From positions 496,001 to 560,000 of the forward strand of contig RAZH01000001.1 in assembly GCA_003612585.1 (NCBI GenBank): a stretch of 64,000 nt of DNA. The letters run 5' to 3'. The notes under the pieces were generated by a model. It ran no database searches. It saw nothing but the letters and a program-made list of their open reading frames with translations, and was not told the origin of the DNA. A program made the translations under genes and the position numbers. Of the stretch, positions 17,155-30,229 are shown piece after piece. The DNA comes from a bacterium 1XD42-54. GTDB taxonomy: Bacteria; Bacillota; Clostridia; Lachnospirales; Lachnospiraceae. How positions within the stretch are numbered: position 1 is the first letter of the stretch; each line of letters opens with the position of its first letter.

Positions 17155-17412
17155 TTATCTCCTCGCTTCTACCAGAGCAAGTATTTTCTCCGGTGTGTTA
17201 ATATCTCCACGTTCCACTTCAGACGGTGAAATCACGATCTCAAACTGCTCCTCCAGCTCCACCAGAAACTCTGCAAATCCCAGAGAATCCATCAATCCGG
17301 ACTCAAACAGCTCCAGTTCCATGTCTTCTTTTACTCCGTCATCCTCACAAATTTCTGCAAGCAGTTCCAAAACTTCTTCTCTCATGGCTTTTCTCCTCTT
17401 CCTTTCATTCAA
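17155..17412 (-). CDS. dltC: D-alanyl carrier protein DltC
   Basis: The 85-aa acyl-carrier-like protein has the phosphopantetheine-attachment Ser43 in GLMDSLGFAEF. It carries the D-alanyl thioester made by DltA to the membrane transferase DltB. It sits between dltB (3-base gap) and dltD (3-base gap). Length and motif are normal for the family. Confidence 0.92.
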   Translation of the reverse strand: MNERKRRKAMREEVLELLAEICEDDGVKEDMELELFESGLMDSLGFAEFLVELEEQFEIVISPSEVERGDINTPEKILALVEARR

Positions 17413-17415
17413 TAA

Positions 17416-18570
17416 CTATCCAATCAGCTCCACCAGTTTTCCGGAAAACAGGAAGAAACCGAACATCACAAGCTGCATCGTTACAAACCAGGATGCCGCC
17501 TGATACCATTTCTTTGCTTTATACTTTTTATAAAAAGATGATTTTTTCTGATAAACTTCAGTGCCAGCCAGAAGCGCACCGTGATACAGGCCATACAGAA
17601 TATACGAGACGCTCACGCCGTGCCACAATCCCATAATCCCCATGTTCACAAAAAACCCGACACATGCTCGCTGCAATCTGCTTGAAAACCATTTTTTCTT
17701 TGCACTGAACATCACAAACCGCGTAAACACGAAATCCCGGAACCAGTGGGACAGCGAAATATGCCAGCGGTCCCAAAATTCGCGGATATCCTTGCTGATA
17801 AACGGCAGATTAAAATTATCGGGCAATTCGATCCCAAGGATATAAGAGCTGCCCACCGCCATCAGAGAATAACCCGCAAAATCAAAAAACAGATACGCGC
17901 CGTACGCATAAGCATACACAACCCACTGATACCAGATATGTCCTGTCTCAAAATAACCCATCACTTTGTAGGCTGCAGCTGCCAGCACCATCTTATAGAC
18001 GGCTCCGAGCAAAAGTTTCCAACACCCGCGGCCACACAGCTCCATATAGGCTTCCCGCGAAAGCTTTCGCGACCAGTCGGCCCCAAACCTCCTGCTCCGG
18101 TCAATCGGACCAGAGGAAAAACTTGGAAAAAATACGAGAAACGCCGTTGTCTCTGCAAACGACACTTCCTTGATCACACCGTCATACAGCTCGATCAAAA
18201 TCTGAATCACGCGGAAATTCAGGTAAGAAATTCCGATAAATCCAAAAATATTCAAATGAAACAGCGGCGTCACCTTACACAATACAAGCGGCAGCAAAGC
18301 GAGCAATACCACTGCGTGATAAACACCAGCCTTTCTTCCCTGCCTGCTGCGAAGACGCGCATAGCCAAAAATCAGCAGCATCGACCAGCCATAAAACAGC
18401 AGGAGATAAAAAAGTGATTCCGGCTTTCCCCCGAAAATAAGTGCCGCGAAGATCAACGAAACAACAAAGCCATATTGCCCGAGCGGTTTTTCCATCCATC
18501 CAAGCACTGCTGCCACCAAAAGCACCAGCACCAGAAGCAGGAAAAACGGCAGTCCTTCATAATAACTCAT
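17416..18570 (-). CDS. dltB: MBOAT-family D-alanyl transferase DltB
   Basis: This 384-aa protein has about 11 membrane segments. It has the MBOAT signatures REFWDRWHISLSHWFRDFVF and the catalytic-site histidine in MGLWHGVSVSYILYG. DltB passes D-alanine from DltC across the membrane. Its ATG overlaps the dltA stop by 4 bases (ATGA). Confidence 0.93.
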   Translation of the reverse strand: MSYYEGLPFFLLLVLVLLVAAVLGWMEKPLGQYGFVVSLIFAALIFGGKPESLFYLLLFYGWSMLLIFGYARLRSRQGRKAGVYHAVVLLALLPLVLCKVTPLFHLNIFGFIGISYLNFRVIQILIELYDGVIKEVSFAETTAFLVFFPSFSSGPIDRSRRFGADWSRKLSREAYMELCGRGCWKLLLGAVYKMVLAAAAYKVMGYFETGHIWYQWVVYAYAYGAYLFFDFAGYSLMAVGSSYILGIELPDNFNLPFISKDIREFWDRWHISLSHWFRDFVFTRFVMFSAKKKWFSSRLQRACVGFFVNMGIMGLWHGVSVSYILYGLYHGALLAGTEVYQKKSSFYKKYKAKKWYQAASWFVTMQLVMFGFFLFSGKLVELIG

Positions 18571-20297
18571 TCGACTGTTCCTCCGCTCTTCTGCACTTCA
18601 TGATTCTTCGTCAATATTGCCTTATTTGGTTCCACACATGTAGTCTTTCTACCCGAAACGCCATCCTGAGCAAGCCGCTTCCGGTCCACCTTGCCATTAT
18701 TGGTCATCGGTAATTCATCCACAAAAACAATTTTTTTCGGTATCATATAATCCGGCAGAAATTGTTTCAGATCACTGCGCAGCTTTGCCAGCTCATCCAC
18801 AGTACGCTCGCTTCCTGATCCGGAAACTGACGCACAATTGTCCTCCAAAGGCCGCTTCACAATATACGCCGTCAGACTGGATACCTTCCCGCCGCGTATC
18901 CCCGGTACCACCACCGCATGTTCCACCTGCGGCAATTTGGAAATATTGCTCTCCACATCCTCCAGCTCAATCCGGTATCCATGCAACTTGATCTGCAAAT
19001 CAATTCTTCCGCAGTAGTACAGCATCCCGTTTTTCAAGTAGCCTTTATCTCCGGTATGATAACCTCGCACACAATGCTCAGACACAAAAAATGATTTTTC
19101 CGTCAAATCCGGCCTTCCATAATATCCTGTACTAACCGTATCGCCAAGGATAATAATCTCACCCTTTTCGCCCTCCGGCAAAACGTTTCCATCCTCATCC
19201 CATATTTCAATTTTTGTACCTGGTTTCGGACTGCCAACCGGCAGAGGCTCTTCCAAAACTGCAAGTTCCTGCGTCACAAGCACATCTGTCACAGCAACTG
19301 TAGATTCCGTCGGACCGTATGTATTGATAACCTTTGCCCCTGGAAAACGTTCCTGCAGCTTCCGCGCCGTCTTGTTTGTCAGCGTCTCTCCGCAAAACAG
19401 AAACACTTCCAGTTCAGGCAGTAATTCTCGATCAAAACTCTTATCAGAAAGACAGACATCCGCAAACGACGGAGTAGAAACCCAAACCTGTGCTTTTGAT
19501 GCCGCAAGCCCCTGCAGCAACGCACGATAGTCCGACTGTACTGTTTTTTCGAGACAATAAAGCGTTCCACCGCTCGCAAGCGACGTATACAGATCCATCA
19601 CCGACAAGTCAAAGGAAAACGGAGCCTGATTCAAAAATACCTGCCCCTGCTTTGCCTCCGGGCTGCTCCCAAGTCCCGTGGACCAATCCAGATAATAATT
19701 CAGGCAATCTGCCGTGATCTGTACGCCTTTGGGCGTTCCTGTACTGCCGGACGTAAAGATAATATAATACGTCTCATTCCCATGCACCCAGTTTTCTTCC
19801 GCTATTACATGCAGAATTTCTTTCCCGTCTGTATTGAAACCGATCTTTTCCTTGCCTGTTGCAGAATCTGTCTGCTTCTGCTCTGCTCCTCGCCAAAAGC
19901 CGTCCTCATCACCTAAAATATGTCTCAAAGCATCCAGCCCAAGCACCTGCTTTTCTCCGACATCCGCGCAAAGCTCCTCTGTTGCAAGCACATACCTGGA
20001 CGGGAGCGCTGCAAGCGTTGCCTCCACCCGCGCATCCGGCACAGAAATATCAATCGGGCAGTACGCCCGTCCCGACTTCACACACGCCAGAAAGCATACC
20101 AGCATCCATGGATGCTTATGTCCGTACACCGCCATGGGTGTCCTGTCTTCATCCGCATGTTCCATCAACCATGCAGCCAGCCGTTCTGAGTAATCCCAAA
20201 GCTCTCCATAAGAAATCGCGTCCTCACAGCCCCGCCGAAACGCAATGCGCTGTGGATACTGTTTCGCACACTCCTGTATTTTCTTTAAAATATCCAA
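18567..20297 (-). CDS. dltA: D-alanine--D-alanyl carrier protein ligase DltA (enlarged)
   Basis: This adenylation enzyme activates D-alanine with ATP and loads it on DltC. It has the P-loop-like FTSGSTGTPKGVQ, TYGPTESTVAVT, GRIDLQIKLHGYRIE and the C-terminal lysine motif NNGKVDRKRL. At 576 aa it is about 70 residues longer than usual. Extra residues lie before the P-loop (around 133-165, rich in charged residues), around 470-490 (SVSGSGSER) and in a tail after VDRKRL. The start codon is TTG with GAGGTGA upstream. It is the first gene of dltABCD-X; the promoter is at 20329-20357. Confidence 0.9.
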   Translation of the reverse strand: MDILKKIQECAKQYPQRIAFRRGCEDAISYGELWDYSERLAAWLMEHADEDRTPMAVYGHKHPWMLVCFLACVKSGRAYCPIDISVPDARVEATLAALPSRYVLATEELCADVGEKQVLGLDALRHILGDEDGFWRGAEQKQTDSATGKEKIGFNTDGKEILHVIAEENWVHGNETYYIIFTSGSTGTPKGVQITADCLNYYLDWSTGLGSSPEAKQGQVFLNQAPFSFDLSVMDLYTSLASGGTLYCLEKTVQSDYRALLQGLAASKAQVWVSTPSFADVCLSDKSFDRELLPELEVFLFCGETLTNKTARKLQERFPGAKVINTYGPTESTVAVTDVLVTQELAVLEEPLPVGSPKPGTKIEIWDEDGNVLPEGEKGEIIILGDTVSTGYYGRPDLTEKSFFVSEHCVRGYHTGDKGYLKNGMLYYCGRIDLQIKLHGYRIELEDVESNISKLPQVEHAVVVPGIRGGKVSSLTAYIVKRPLEDNCASVSGSGSERTVDELAKLRSDLKQFLPDYMIPKKIVFVDELPMTNNGKVDRKRLAQDGVSGRKTTCVEPNKAILTKNHEVQKSGGTVE

Positions 20298-20328
20298 AAA
20301 ATCACCTCATTTGTTTTTTACCTTGACT

Positions 20329-20357
20329 AACATAGCATGTTCATTCGTTTAATTCAA
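20329..20357 (-). promoter_or_regulatory. dlt operon promoter
   Basis: On the minus strand: -35 TTGAAT (20352-20357), 17-base spacer, -10 TATGTT (20329-20334) with an extended TG element before it. It lies about 30 bases before the TTG start of dltA. Upstream AT-rich repeats of TTAACAT/TTACAT type could bind a response regulator. Confidence 0.6.
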
Positions 20358-20559
20358 CTTTTCTTTGCAAAACTTAAGGTTATTTTTAAAAATGTAAGAA
20401 TTATGTTAAAAAATAACGCAAAGAGAGCCACTGTATAAACACAATGTTCGTACAGTGACCCGCTCCGTTTTCATTAAAATGATAACATCCTGCCATATCT
20501 GAAATAATCAGCTGCCTAATACACCATTTCTTTTACCACATCCGGTGTAAGACAGCCAC

Positions 20560-21966
20560 TCAGAAGATCCGATCTGCCAGTCCAGTCGATACCAGGAACA
20601 GAATCAGCATTACGACCGGAACAACATACCGGATCATAAAACGATATAGACCGGCACGTTTAAAATGTTCTCCGTTTCGTTCTACTTCCCCTACAATCCA
20701 TTCAGGGCCGATCACCCATCCAATCAGAATGCTTGTCATCAGTGAGATAAACGGCATCAGAAAACTGTTGCTGATATAATCCATGACATCCAGAAGCTGT
20801 CCCACAGAACCATTTGGAAGTTTTAATTCAAAATACAGCTTGTTGTATCCAAGGCAGATCAGTACAGCAGTGATCAGTGCATAAATACTGACAGCGCCGC
20901 ACATTTTTTTACGTGGTTTATGATAAAGTTCCATACAGTTTGCAACCAGTGTTTCCATAACAGATACACAGGAAGTCAGCGCAGCAAAACCCATCATCAG
21001 GAAAAATGCGATTGCCACTGGACGGCCAAGCACACCCATTGCATCAAAAACTTTTGGCAGTGAAATGAAGATAAGGCTTGGGCCGGAAGCCATTCCATCA
21101 TTCCCGAGAAAAACGAATACAGCCGGGATGATCATCATTCCTGCAAGAAACGCAACGCCAGTATCAAAAATTTCAATCTGGTTTGTCGCCTTGTTCAGAT
21201 TCACTTCATTTTTTACATAAGAGCCATAAGTAATCATGATTCCCATCGAAACGCTCAGTGAAAAGAACAGCTGGCTCATGGCATCCAGAAGGATTTCCAG
21301 GAAACGTTTTACAGTCAGTCCGCTAAAATCAGGTTTGAGATAAACGGATAATCCCTGCAAACCTGTGCGGACCGTACCATCACCATCTGTATGAGACAGA
21401 GTCAGTGAAAATACAGCAATAATCAAGATCAGAAGGATCAGCCCCGGCATAATGACCTTGGAAAACTTTTCAATCCCCTTCTCCACACCGTGAAATACGA
21501 TCCAGGCTGTCAGCACCAGAAAGATCAGCATAAATACGATTGGTGCAATGTCCGCAGTGATAAACGATGAAAAATATGTATCAGCAGCCGCTTCCGATCC
21601 ATCTGACACAATGTATTCAAAGAAATATTTCATGATCCATCCACCGATGACAGAATAATAAGTCATAATCAGTGCCGGAACAAGAAATGTGAGATTTCCC
21701 AAAAATTTCCATTTCGGATGAAGTGCTCCAAATGCCCGAAGTGCATTTTTCTTTGTTTTCCGTCCGATTGCCACATCTGTTGTCAGCAAGACAAATCCAA
21801 AGGTCAGTACCAGCACCAGATAAACCAGTAAGAACAGACCACCGCCATCTTTTGCACAAAGATACGGGAATCTCCAGATATTTCCCACACCTACCGCGCT
21901 TCCGGCAGCTGCCAGAACGAAGCCGATTGAACCGGAAAAACTACTTCCTTTTTCTTTCATTTTCAA
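20560..21966 (-). CDS. Sodium:neurotransmitter symporter (NSS/SNF) family transporter
   Basis: This 468-aa protein has about 11-12 helices and the LeuT-type N-terminus GSIGFVLAAAGSAVGVGNIWRFPY, which holds the Na+ and substrate site, followed by NGGG-like KDGGGLF. Bacterial members import amino acids such as tryptophan, leucine or tyrosine with sodium; the substrate here is not predictable. It is divergent from an XRE-type regulator gene, and the shared intergenic region has two palindromes that may be its operator. Confidence 0.9.
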   Translation of the reverse strand: MKMKEKGSSFSGSIGFVLAAAGSAVGVGNIWRFPYLCAKDGGGLFLLVYLVLVLTFGFVLLTTDVAIGRKTKKNALRAFGALHPKWKFLGNLTFLVPALIMTYYSVIGGWIMKYFFEYIVSDGSEAAADTYFSSFITADIAPIVFMLIFLVLTAWIVFHGVEKGIEKFSKVIMPGLILLILIIAVFSLTLSHTDGDGTVRTGLQGLSVYLKPDFSGLTVKRFLEILLDAMSQLFFSLSVSMGIMITYGSYVKNEVNLNKATNQIEIFDTGVAFLAGMMIIPAVFVFLGNDGMASGPSLIFISLPKVFDAMGVLGRPVAIAFFLMMGFAALTSCVSVMETLVANCMELYHKPRKKMCGAVSIYALITAVLICLGYNKLYFELKLPNGSVGQLLDVMDYISNSFLMPFISLMTSILIGWVIGPEWIVGEVERNGEHFKRAGLYRFMIRYVVPVVMLILFLVSTGLADRIF

Positions 21967-22061
21967 TTTCCCCTCTTTAAGTATAAGTTAAATGAAAGGC
22001 CAGACCATTTCCAACCCAACAGCTCTATATTAACCGAAATAAATATAAGTGCAAACGCCAT

Positions 22062-22136
22062 AAATTTCTTTATAAGAAATTTTATATCTTAAAAGTTTCT
22101 TATAACTTTACAAACATCCTATTTATTGAGTATAAT
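22062..22136 (+). promoter_or_regulatory. Two dyads and a promoter between the NSS gene and its regulator
   Basis: There is a perfect inverted repeat AAATTTCTT-TAT-AAGAAATTT (22062-22082) and a second dyad AAAGTT-TCTTAT-AACTTT (22092-22109). The plus-strand promoter is TTTACA (22107-22112), 18 bases, TATAAT (22131-22136). The second dyad overlaps the -35, fitting repression by the XRE protein. Confidence 0.6.
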
Positions 22137-22185
22137 TGCACAGAAAAGAAAAAAGTAAAAATAATAGATAGTATGAGGAAACAAA

Positions 22186-22914
22186 ATGAGTGATTTTACC
22201 CGTTATGTAGGAGAACAGATACGAAAATACCGAAAGGCAGGAAAGCTGACGCTGCAGGATCTGGCGGATGCGATCCACAAAAGCCGAGCTACCGTATGTA
22301 AATACGAAAACGGAGAAATTGCAGTTGATATTGAAACATTGTATGAGATCAGCCAGGTACTTCAGGTATCAATGACACAGCTCACCGCCTATCTTCCTGA
22401 ATCGACCAAGCAGGTCCTCAGCGCACCGCACAGAAACCAGAAAAGCCCTTTTTTCCAGGCACAGAGATTATATTTTTATTTTTACGATGGACGTTATCAG
22501 CGGACAAAAGATGGAATCATAGACATTTACGAAAAGACAGGAGAACCGGGAAAATACGAGGCAACCTTGTCGATCTGTTCTGTGTCTGCAAATGGCAGAA
22601 GCAGTGAAACTTTTTACACGGGAAAAGTTCTTTATAGTGATATGTTAATTCGTTTTTCTTTTGTAAACCAGTATAACCCGCTGGAAGAAGACCTTTTGTA
22701 TATTTTTAATCCACTGGATCTGAGAGATTTTACGACGGGACTTCTCTGCGGAATTTCCAGTACGGATCTGATGCCGTGTGCCTTTAAATGTGTGATCACA
22801 CTGAAACCACAGGAACTGACAGAAGAATTCCGCCACCAGTTGCTTTTTACAAAAAAGGATCTCAAAAGAGGGGAACAGCTGAATATGTTATTGGTCGATA
22901 ATATGGAAAAATAA
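22186..22914 (+). CDS. XRE-family transcriptional regulator
   Basis: This 242-aa regulator has an N-terminal lambda-repressor-type HTH (residues 5-62: YVGEQIRKYRKAGKLTLQDL, then the KSRATVCKYENGE recognition helix) and an unassigned C-terminal domain of about 170 residues rich in beta strands. It is divergent from the sodium symporter gene and probably controls it, the C-terminal part being a candidate effector-binding domain. GAGGAAAC precedes the ATG. Confidence 0.8.
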   Translation: MSDFTRYVGEQIRKYRKAGKLTLQDLADAIHKSRATVCKYENGEIAVDIETLYEISQVLQVSMTQLTAYLPESTKQVLSAPHRNQKSPFFQAQRLYFYFYDGRYQRTKDGIIDIYEKTGEPGKYEATLSICSVSANGRSSETFYTGKVLYSDMLIRFSFVNQYNPLEEDLLYIFNPLDLRDFTTGLLCGISSTDLMPCAFKCVITLKPQELTEEFRHQLLFTKKDLKRGEQLNMLLVDNMEK

Positions 22915-22963
22915 AGCAGGGGTGCGGATACAAAAGGATATATTTCAAAATTTCCCCTTTGAA

Positions 22964-23003
22964 AAAAGCCACCGCACAAATCTATATTTGAACGGTAGCT
23001 TTT
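22964..23003 (-). terminator. Terminator of ftsH
   Basis: An 11-bp stem (AAAAGCTACCG with CGGTGGCTTTT on the minus strand, one G-U pair) is followed by a T-run, 23 bases beyond the ftsH stop. It may also serve the convergent XRE gene. Confidence 0.65.
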
Positions 23004-23025
23004 CTGTCATTATGTTTCCTGTTAT

Positions 23026-25203
23026 TTATACTTCCGGCTTCTCATCTATGACACTCTCGCCTGATTCTTCCGGCTTCCCATCTGCCGCTTTTTCGCGGGA
23101 ATCTTCAGATTCCTCCGGGGTCCCATCCGCTACGCTCTCGCCCGCATCTGTCGTCACCTCGGATGCTTCTGCCTCCCCAGCCTCAGGTCCTGCTGGTTCT
23201 GCAACCTCTCCCGGCAGTTCGATCACAGGGGGAAGCTTTGTCTCCTGTTCTTTTCCTTCTTTCTCGGAAATCCTGGAAACTGGTTCTTTTTCATCTGTCT
23301 CCTCAATTCCCTCCACCTCGCGGAATATCTTCATAAATTCTTTTCCGGTGATGGTCTCTTTTTCAATCAGGAACGCTGCGATCTGATCAAGGGCCGCACG
23401 ATGCTCTGTAAGCAGACGTTTTGCCTCATCATAAGAATCTTTGAGTACCTGCATGACCTCCTGGTCCACATCTGCCGCAGTAGCCTCGCTGCAGTTCATG
23501 ATCGGGCGGTTATCCAGGTACTGGTTCGCCTGTACCTCCAGTCCCATCAGACCAAAACGCTTTGACATTCCGTACTGTGTTACCATCGCACGCGCAATCC
23601 GCGTCGCTTTCTCAATATCATTTGCCGCACCTGTTGTCACGGTATCAAACACAATCTCCTCAGCAGCACGACCGGCCACGAATTCCACCAGCATTGCACG
23701 GATTTCTTTTTCCGTGTTCAGATATTTTTCTTCTTCCGGTACATTCATCACATAGCCGAGCGCTCCCATCGTACGCGGCACGATCGTGATTTTCTGAACC
23801 GGCTCGGAATGCTTCTGAAGCGCGCTCACAAGCGCATGGCCAACCTCATGATAAGAAACTATTCTCCGCTCCTCTTTGCTCAAAATACGATCTTTCTTTT
23901 CCTTGCCGACCAGAACGATCTCCACTGATTCGAACAAATCCTTTTGCGATACGGCCTGACGCCCCTTCTTGACAGCGAGAATAGCAGCCTCATTGATCAT
24001 ATTCGCAAGATCAGAACCCACTGCCCCGGAAGTCGCCAGTGCGATTGCTTCCAGATCCACGGTCTCATCCATATGAACGTCCTTCGCATGCACTTTCAGG
24101 ACATCTACACGACCCTTGAGATCCGGACGATCCACAATAACCCGACGGTCAAAACGGCCCGGACGCAGAAGCGCCTGGTCAAGTACCTCCGGACGGTTCG
24201 TCGCTGCAAGTACCAGAAGTCCCTTGGACGTATCAAAACCATCCATCTCTGCCAGAAGCTGATTCAAAGTCTGCTCACGCTCGTCATTTCCGCCGCCGTA
24301 ACGGCTGTCACGGCTCTTTCCGATCGCGTCAATCTCGTCAATAAAAATGATACACGGCGCGTTTTTCTTCGCCTCTTCAAACAGATCGCGGACACGGGAC
24401 GCACCCACGCCGACAAACATTTCCACAAAATCAGAACCGGAAAGTGAGAAAAACGGACATTTGGCCTCTCCTGCAACCGCCTTCGCCAAAAGCGTTTTAC
24501 CAGTTCCTGGAGGTCCGACAAGCAAAGCTCCCTTTGGCAGTTTCGCGCCAATCGTCGTATATTTTCCGGGATGCTCAAGGAAATCCACAACCTCCTGCAG
24601 AGATTCCTTTGCTTCCTCCTGACCTGCAACGTCCTTGAACGTCACACCTGTTTCTTTCTGAACATACACCTTGGCCTTGCTCTTTCCGACACCCATGATG
24701 CCGCCGCTTCCACCGCCCATCCTGCGCATGACAAACGCAAACAAAATCCAGATAAACAAAAGCGGCAGAATAAAGGTAACTACCACTTCCAGTATCAGAT
24801 TGGAAGTCGTATCGGGTATCTCCCTTTTAAAAGCCACACCTGCTGCCACAAGCCGCTTTACCAGATCCGGGTCATTCGGATTTCCTGTATAATAAGACAG
24901 GCTTCCATGCCCCTGCAGCTTATCCACCACCTCACCGATCGCGTTCTGTTTGAACTCGATCTTCGTGGAAGTGATGACCACGCTCTCCACCATTCCCCGG
25001 TCCAGGCGGTTTAAAAACTCATCATAAGTCGTCTCAACCGCTGTCGTGGAATTCCTCAGATTATTGAACATCGCCATGACTAGAAGCGTAATAAGAGAAA
25101 TCACCAAAAATACCGTAAATGTGGATCGATTTTTATTCGGCCCGTTCTGATTTCCATTTCCGCCGCCGGACGGACGATTGTCTTTTTGCTGGTTGTTATC
25201 CAT
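23026..25203 (-). CDS. ftsH: ATP-dependent zinc metalloprotease FtsH
   Basis: This 725-aa membrane-anchored AAA protease degrades misfolded membrane proteins and short-lived regulators. An N-terminal helix (about 28-50), an extracytoplasmic domain and a second helix (about 137-158) are followed by the AAA module. That module has Walker A GPPGTGKT, Walker [13 protein letters not shown] and an arginine-finger region [18 protein letters not shown]. The peptidase motif is HEVGH. The start at 25203 is preferred over the ATG nine codons upstream because GAGGAGGAGAGC precedes it. After the normal C-terminus comes an acidic tail of about 90 residues, rich in E/P/A/S with repeated PEES/KPE units. It is a single gene with its own terminator. 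Confidence 0.95.
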   Translation of the reverse strand: MDNNQQKDNRPSGGGNGNQNGPNKNRSTFTVFLVISLITLLVMAMFNNLRNSTTAVETTYDEFLNRLDRGMVESVVITSTKIEFKQNAIGEVVDKLQGHGSLSYYTGNPNDPDLVKRLVAAGVAFKREIPDTTSNLILEVVVTFILPLLFIWILFAFVMRRMGGGSGGIMGVGKSKAKVYVQKETGVTFKDVAGQEEAKESLQEVVDFLEHPGKYTTIGAKLPKGALLVGPPGTGKTLLAKAVAGEAKCPFFSLSGSDFVEMFVGVGASRVRDLFEEAKKNAPCIIFIDEIDAIGKSRDSRYGGGNDEREQTLNQLLAEMDGFDTSKGLLVLAATNRPEVLDQALLRPGRFDRRVIVDRPDLKGRVDVLKVHAKDVHMDETVDLEAIALATSGAVGSDLANMINEAAILAVKKGRQAVSQKDLFESVEIVLVGKEKKDRILSKEERRIVSYHEVGHALVSALQKHSEPVQKITIVPRTMGALGYVMNVPEEEKYLNTEKEIRAMLVEFVAGRAAEEIVFDTVTTGAANDIEKATRIARAMVTQYGMSKRFGLMGLEVQANQYLDNRPIMNCSEATAADVDQEVMQVLKDSYDEAKRLLTEHRAALDQIAAFLIEKETITGKEFMKIFREVEGIEETDEKEPVSRISEKEGKEQETKLPPVIELPGEVAEPAGPEAGEAEASEVTTDAGESVADGTPEESEDSREKAADGKPEESGESVIDEKPEV

Positions 25204-25465
25204 GCTCTCCTCCTCATCTGACCCTGCCAATCATACCATATATGTTATGCAGGTTCATTGATGCAAACTCGCAAAACTTATACCTTATTGAATATGAGCA
25301 GTTCAATACGTATATATGTTTGCTCGTTGACATATCGCTGCCGCGAAATAAAGGAAGTTCCTTCAAAACTTCCGACATGTTACATTATAAAGATACGTTT
25401 GGCATAAATCAATACCGGAAATATAAATGTTTTCTAAATTTCTGTGAACAATACCTATTACAGCC
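25204..25465. other. Intergenic region between ftsH and carB
   Basis: AT-rich, with no ORF or RNA motif that I can support. It should contain the ftsH promoter; a TATGAT sequence lies on the minus strand near 25235 without a convincing -35. Confidence 0.4.
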
Positions 25466-25519
25466 AAATGGAGCTGTGGCACGAAGGTTTTATATTTCCT
25501 TCATACCACAGCCCCATTT
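25466..25519 (-). terminator. Terminator hairpin after carB
   Basis: A long stem of about 20 bp with few mismatches (AAATGG.GCTGTGG..GAAGG and its complement) is centred on an AT-rich loop, 13 bases past the carB stop. The T-run is short on the minus strand and longer on the plus strand. Confidence 0.65.
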
Positions 25520-25531
25520 TTCAAATGCTTT

Positions 25532-28756
<3,225 letters not shown>

Positions 28757-28809
28757 CGCTTTGTCCTCCTTCATGGTTTCGACACATTTTCACAAATTTT
28801 ATCCCGCCT

Positions 28810-28838
28810 ATTATACAGAGAAAAATGGGAAAAAGCAA
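28810..28838 (-). promoter_or_regulatory. carB promoter
   Basis: Minus strand: -35 TTGCTT (28833-28838), 17-base spacer, consensus -10 TATAAT (28810-28815), about 55 bases before the carB start. I see no PyrR-type leader between them. Confidence 0.7.
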
Positions 28839-28856
28839 TACCTGTAATTAGAATTT

Positions 28857-30095
28857 TTAGATTCCAAGGGATGCAAGCACCTCATCTGTTATGGTTCCGG
28901 TAACTGTGAGGCCTTTTTCTGTCTGATATTTTTCAACCTGTCCCGCTGTGCCGCTTCCTGCAATTCCATCTGGCGCACCACAGTCGTAGCCTGCGGCATT
29001 GAGCGCTTCCTGCACTTTTTTTACTGTTTCAGAATCTGTGTAAACTTTCATTGGCTTTGCCGGGATTTCTGCAAATTTACACCTACTTAAAAGTAAGTAC
29101 TGTCCATCAGATACAGTGACGTAGTTCTGATTCTCAAAATTATCATTTGCAATAATATCATCCTGACGGCTGTCCGGATACACGCAATAATAACCGCTTG
29201 TTCCTGTTGCGGTCAGTTTATACTCGCCCGCCGGGATATGTGTTCCTACCTTGAACATCCCGCTGTCGCTCAGGGCAATATCCGGGTTTTCTTCCAACGG
29301 AACCGCATAACATCTTGAGAGTTCAAGATATTCTCCGTCCCGTATTGTAATAATGGAATTATATGCAAAATTCTCATTAAAAGTGATATCCTTCTGGTTA
29401 CTATCAGAGGATACGCAAAAATACCCTTGATCGCTTTCTGCAAATACGACGTATTCACCTGCCGGAATATCAGTACCCACCTTGTAAAAATCAGCCGAAT
29501 ATCTTGTATGTTCTTTTGCTGTACCGGAAATTGCCTGCGATGTATCTGAAGCTTCTCCGCCGGATGTGCCAACTGTTTTTGTTGATTTCATGACATCCAA
29601 GAATGCATCAGAATTCACATCTAATATCAACGTAGTGGGAAATCCCATGATAAACATTCCGATTCCCTCTCCGGTATACATTACATTCGTCATCGTCGTT
29701 ACATTTGTACCACTTACATCATAAGTAAACAATCTGGCATTTCCTGAATTTCCTTCAAAATTATAATAATCATTACTCATTTCCGTATAATCATCCATAG
29801 CCTCAAAAGACTCCATGGGCGCGTTTAACATCAATTTCTGTATAGAACTATCCATACCCGACATATCTAACTCCATCGGCATATAGGTAACTACCATACT
29901 GACCTTTCCGTCCGTATAAGTTTTAGACACGGTAGTATCTGCATCGCTTGTACTGACCACCCAATTATCAGGAACTTCATACACAAGATTCCCGATCGTC
30001 TCTGTTTTCACTTCCCCTGCCGCCAAGGCTACTACTGACAAAAATGCCGCACATACTGAAGCACCTAATAATTTGAAAATTCTGTTTTTTCTCAC
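28857..30095 (-). CDS. Secreted protein with IPAGEY repeats and a peptidoglycan-binding-like domain (copy 1)
   Basis: This 412-aa protein has a signal peptide (cleavage near ALA-AGE, residues 24-27) and an N-terminal domain of unknown type (about 28-180). Two tandem repeats of about 70 residues follow, each opening with FKVGT.IPAGEY or YKVGT.IPAGEY and holding a Y(F)C(V)..DS stretch. The C-terminal domain of about 60 residues resembles PG_binding_1 (YTDSETVKKVQEALNAAGYD). It is a full-length paralog of the protein at 43869-45092; the two bracket the tail-morphogenesis block. A sigma-A-type promoter lies directly upstream. It is probably a wall-associated exported protein; activity unknown. 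Confidence 0.75.
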   Translation of the reverse strand: MRKNRIFKLLGASVCAAFLSVVALAAGEVKTETIGNLVYEVPDNWVVSTSDADTTVSKTYTDGKVSMVVTYMPMELDMSGMDSSIQKLMLNAPMESFEAMDDYTEMSNDYYNFEGNSGNARLFTYDVSGTNVTTMTNVMYTGEGIGMFIMGFPTTLILDVNSDAFLDVMKSTKTVGTSGGEASDTSQAISGTAKEHTRYSADFYKVGTDIPAGEYVVFAESDQGYFCVSSDSNQKDITFNENFAYNSIITIRDGEYLELSRCYAVPLEENPDIALSDSGMFKVGTHIPAGEYKLTATGTSGYYCVYPDSRQDDIIANDNFENQNYVTVSDGQYLLLSRCKFAEIPAKPMKVYTDSETVKKVQEALNAAGYDCGAPDGIAGSGTAGQVEKYQTEKGLTVTGTITDEVLASLGI

Positions 30096-30126
30096 AACTC
30101 ATCCCTCCATCATTTGTTTTCTTTCT

Positions 30127-30155
30127 ATTCTAACATACATTTTCCACATTGCAAA
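30127..30155 (-). promoter_or_regulatory. Promoter of the copy-1 secreted protein gene
   Basis: Minus strand: -35 TTTGCA (30150-30155), 17-base spacer, -10 TAGAAT (30127-30132) with a TGT extended element. This suggests transcription separate from the lysis genes. Confidence 0.6.
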
Positions 30156-30229
30156 ATATTTTTATGTGTTTTAACTAATTTTTTTATAAAATTCCGATAT
30201 TTATCGTACATTTTTTCGGCTTCGTATTT

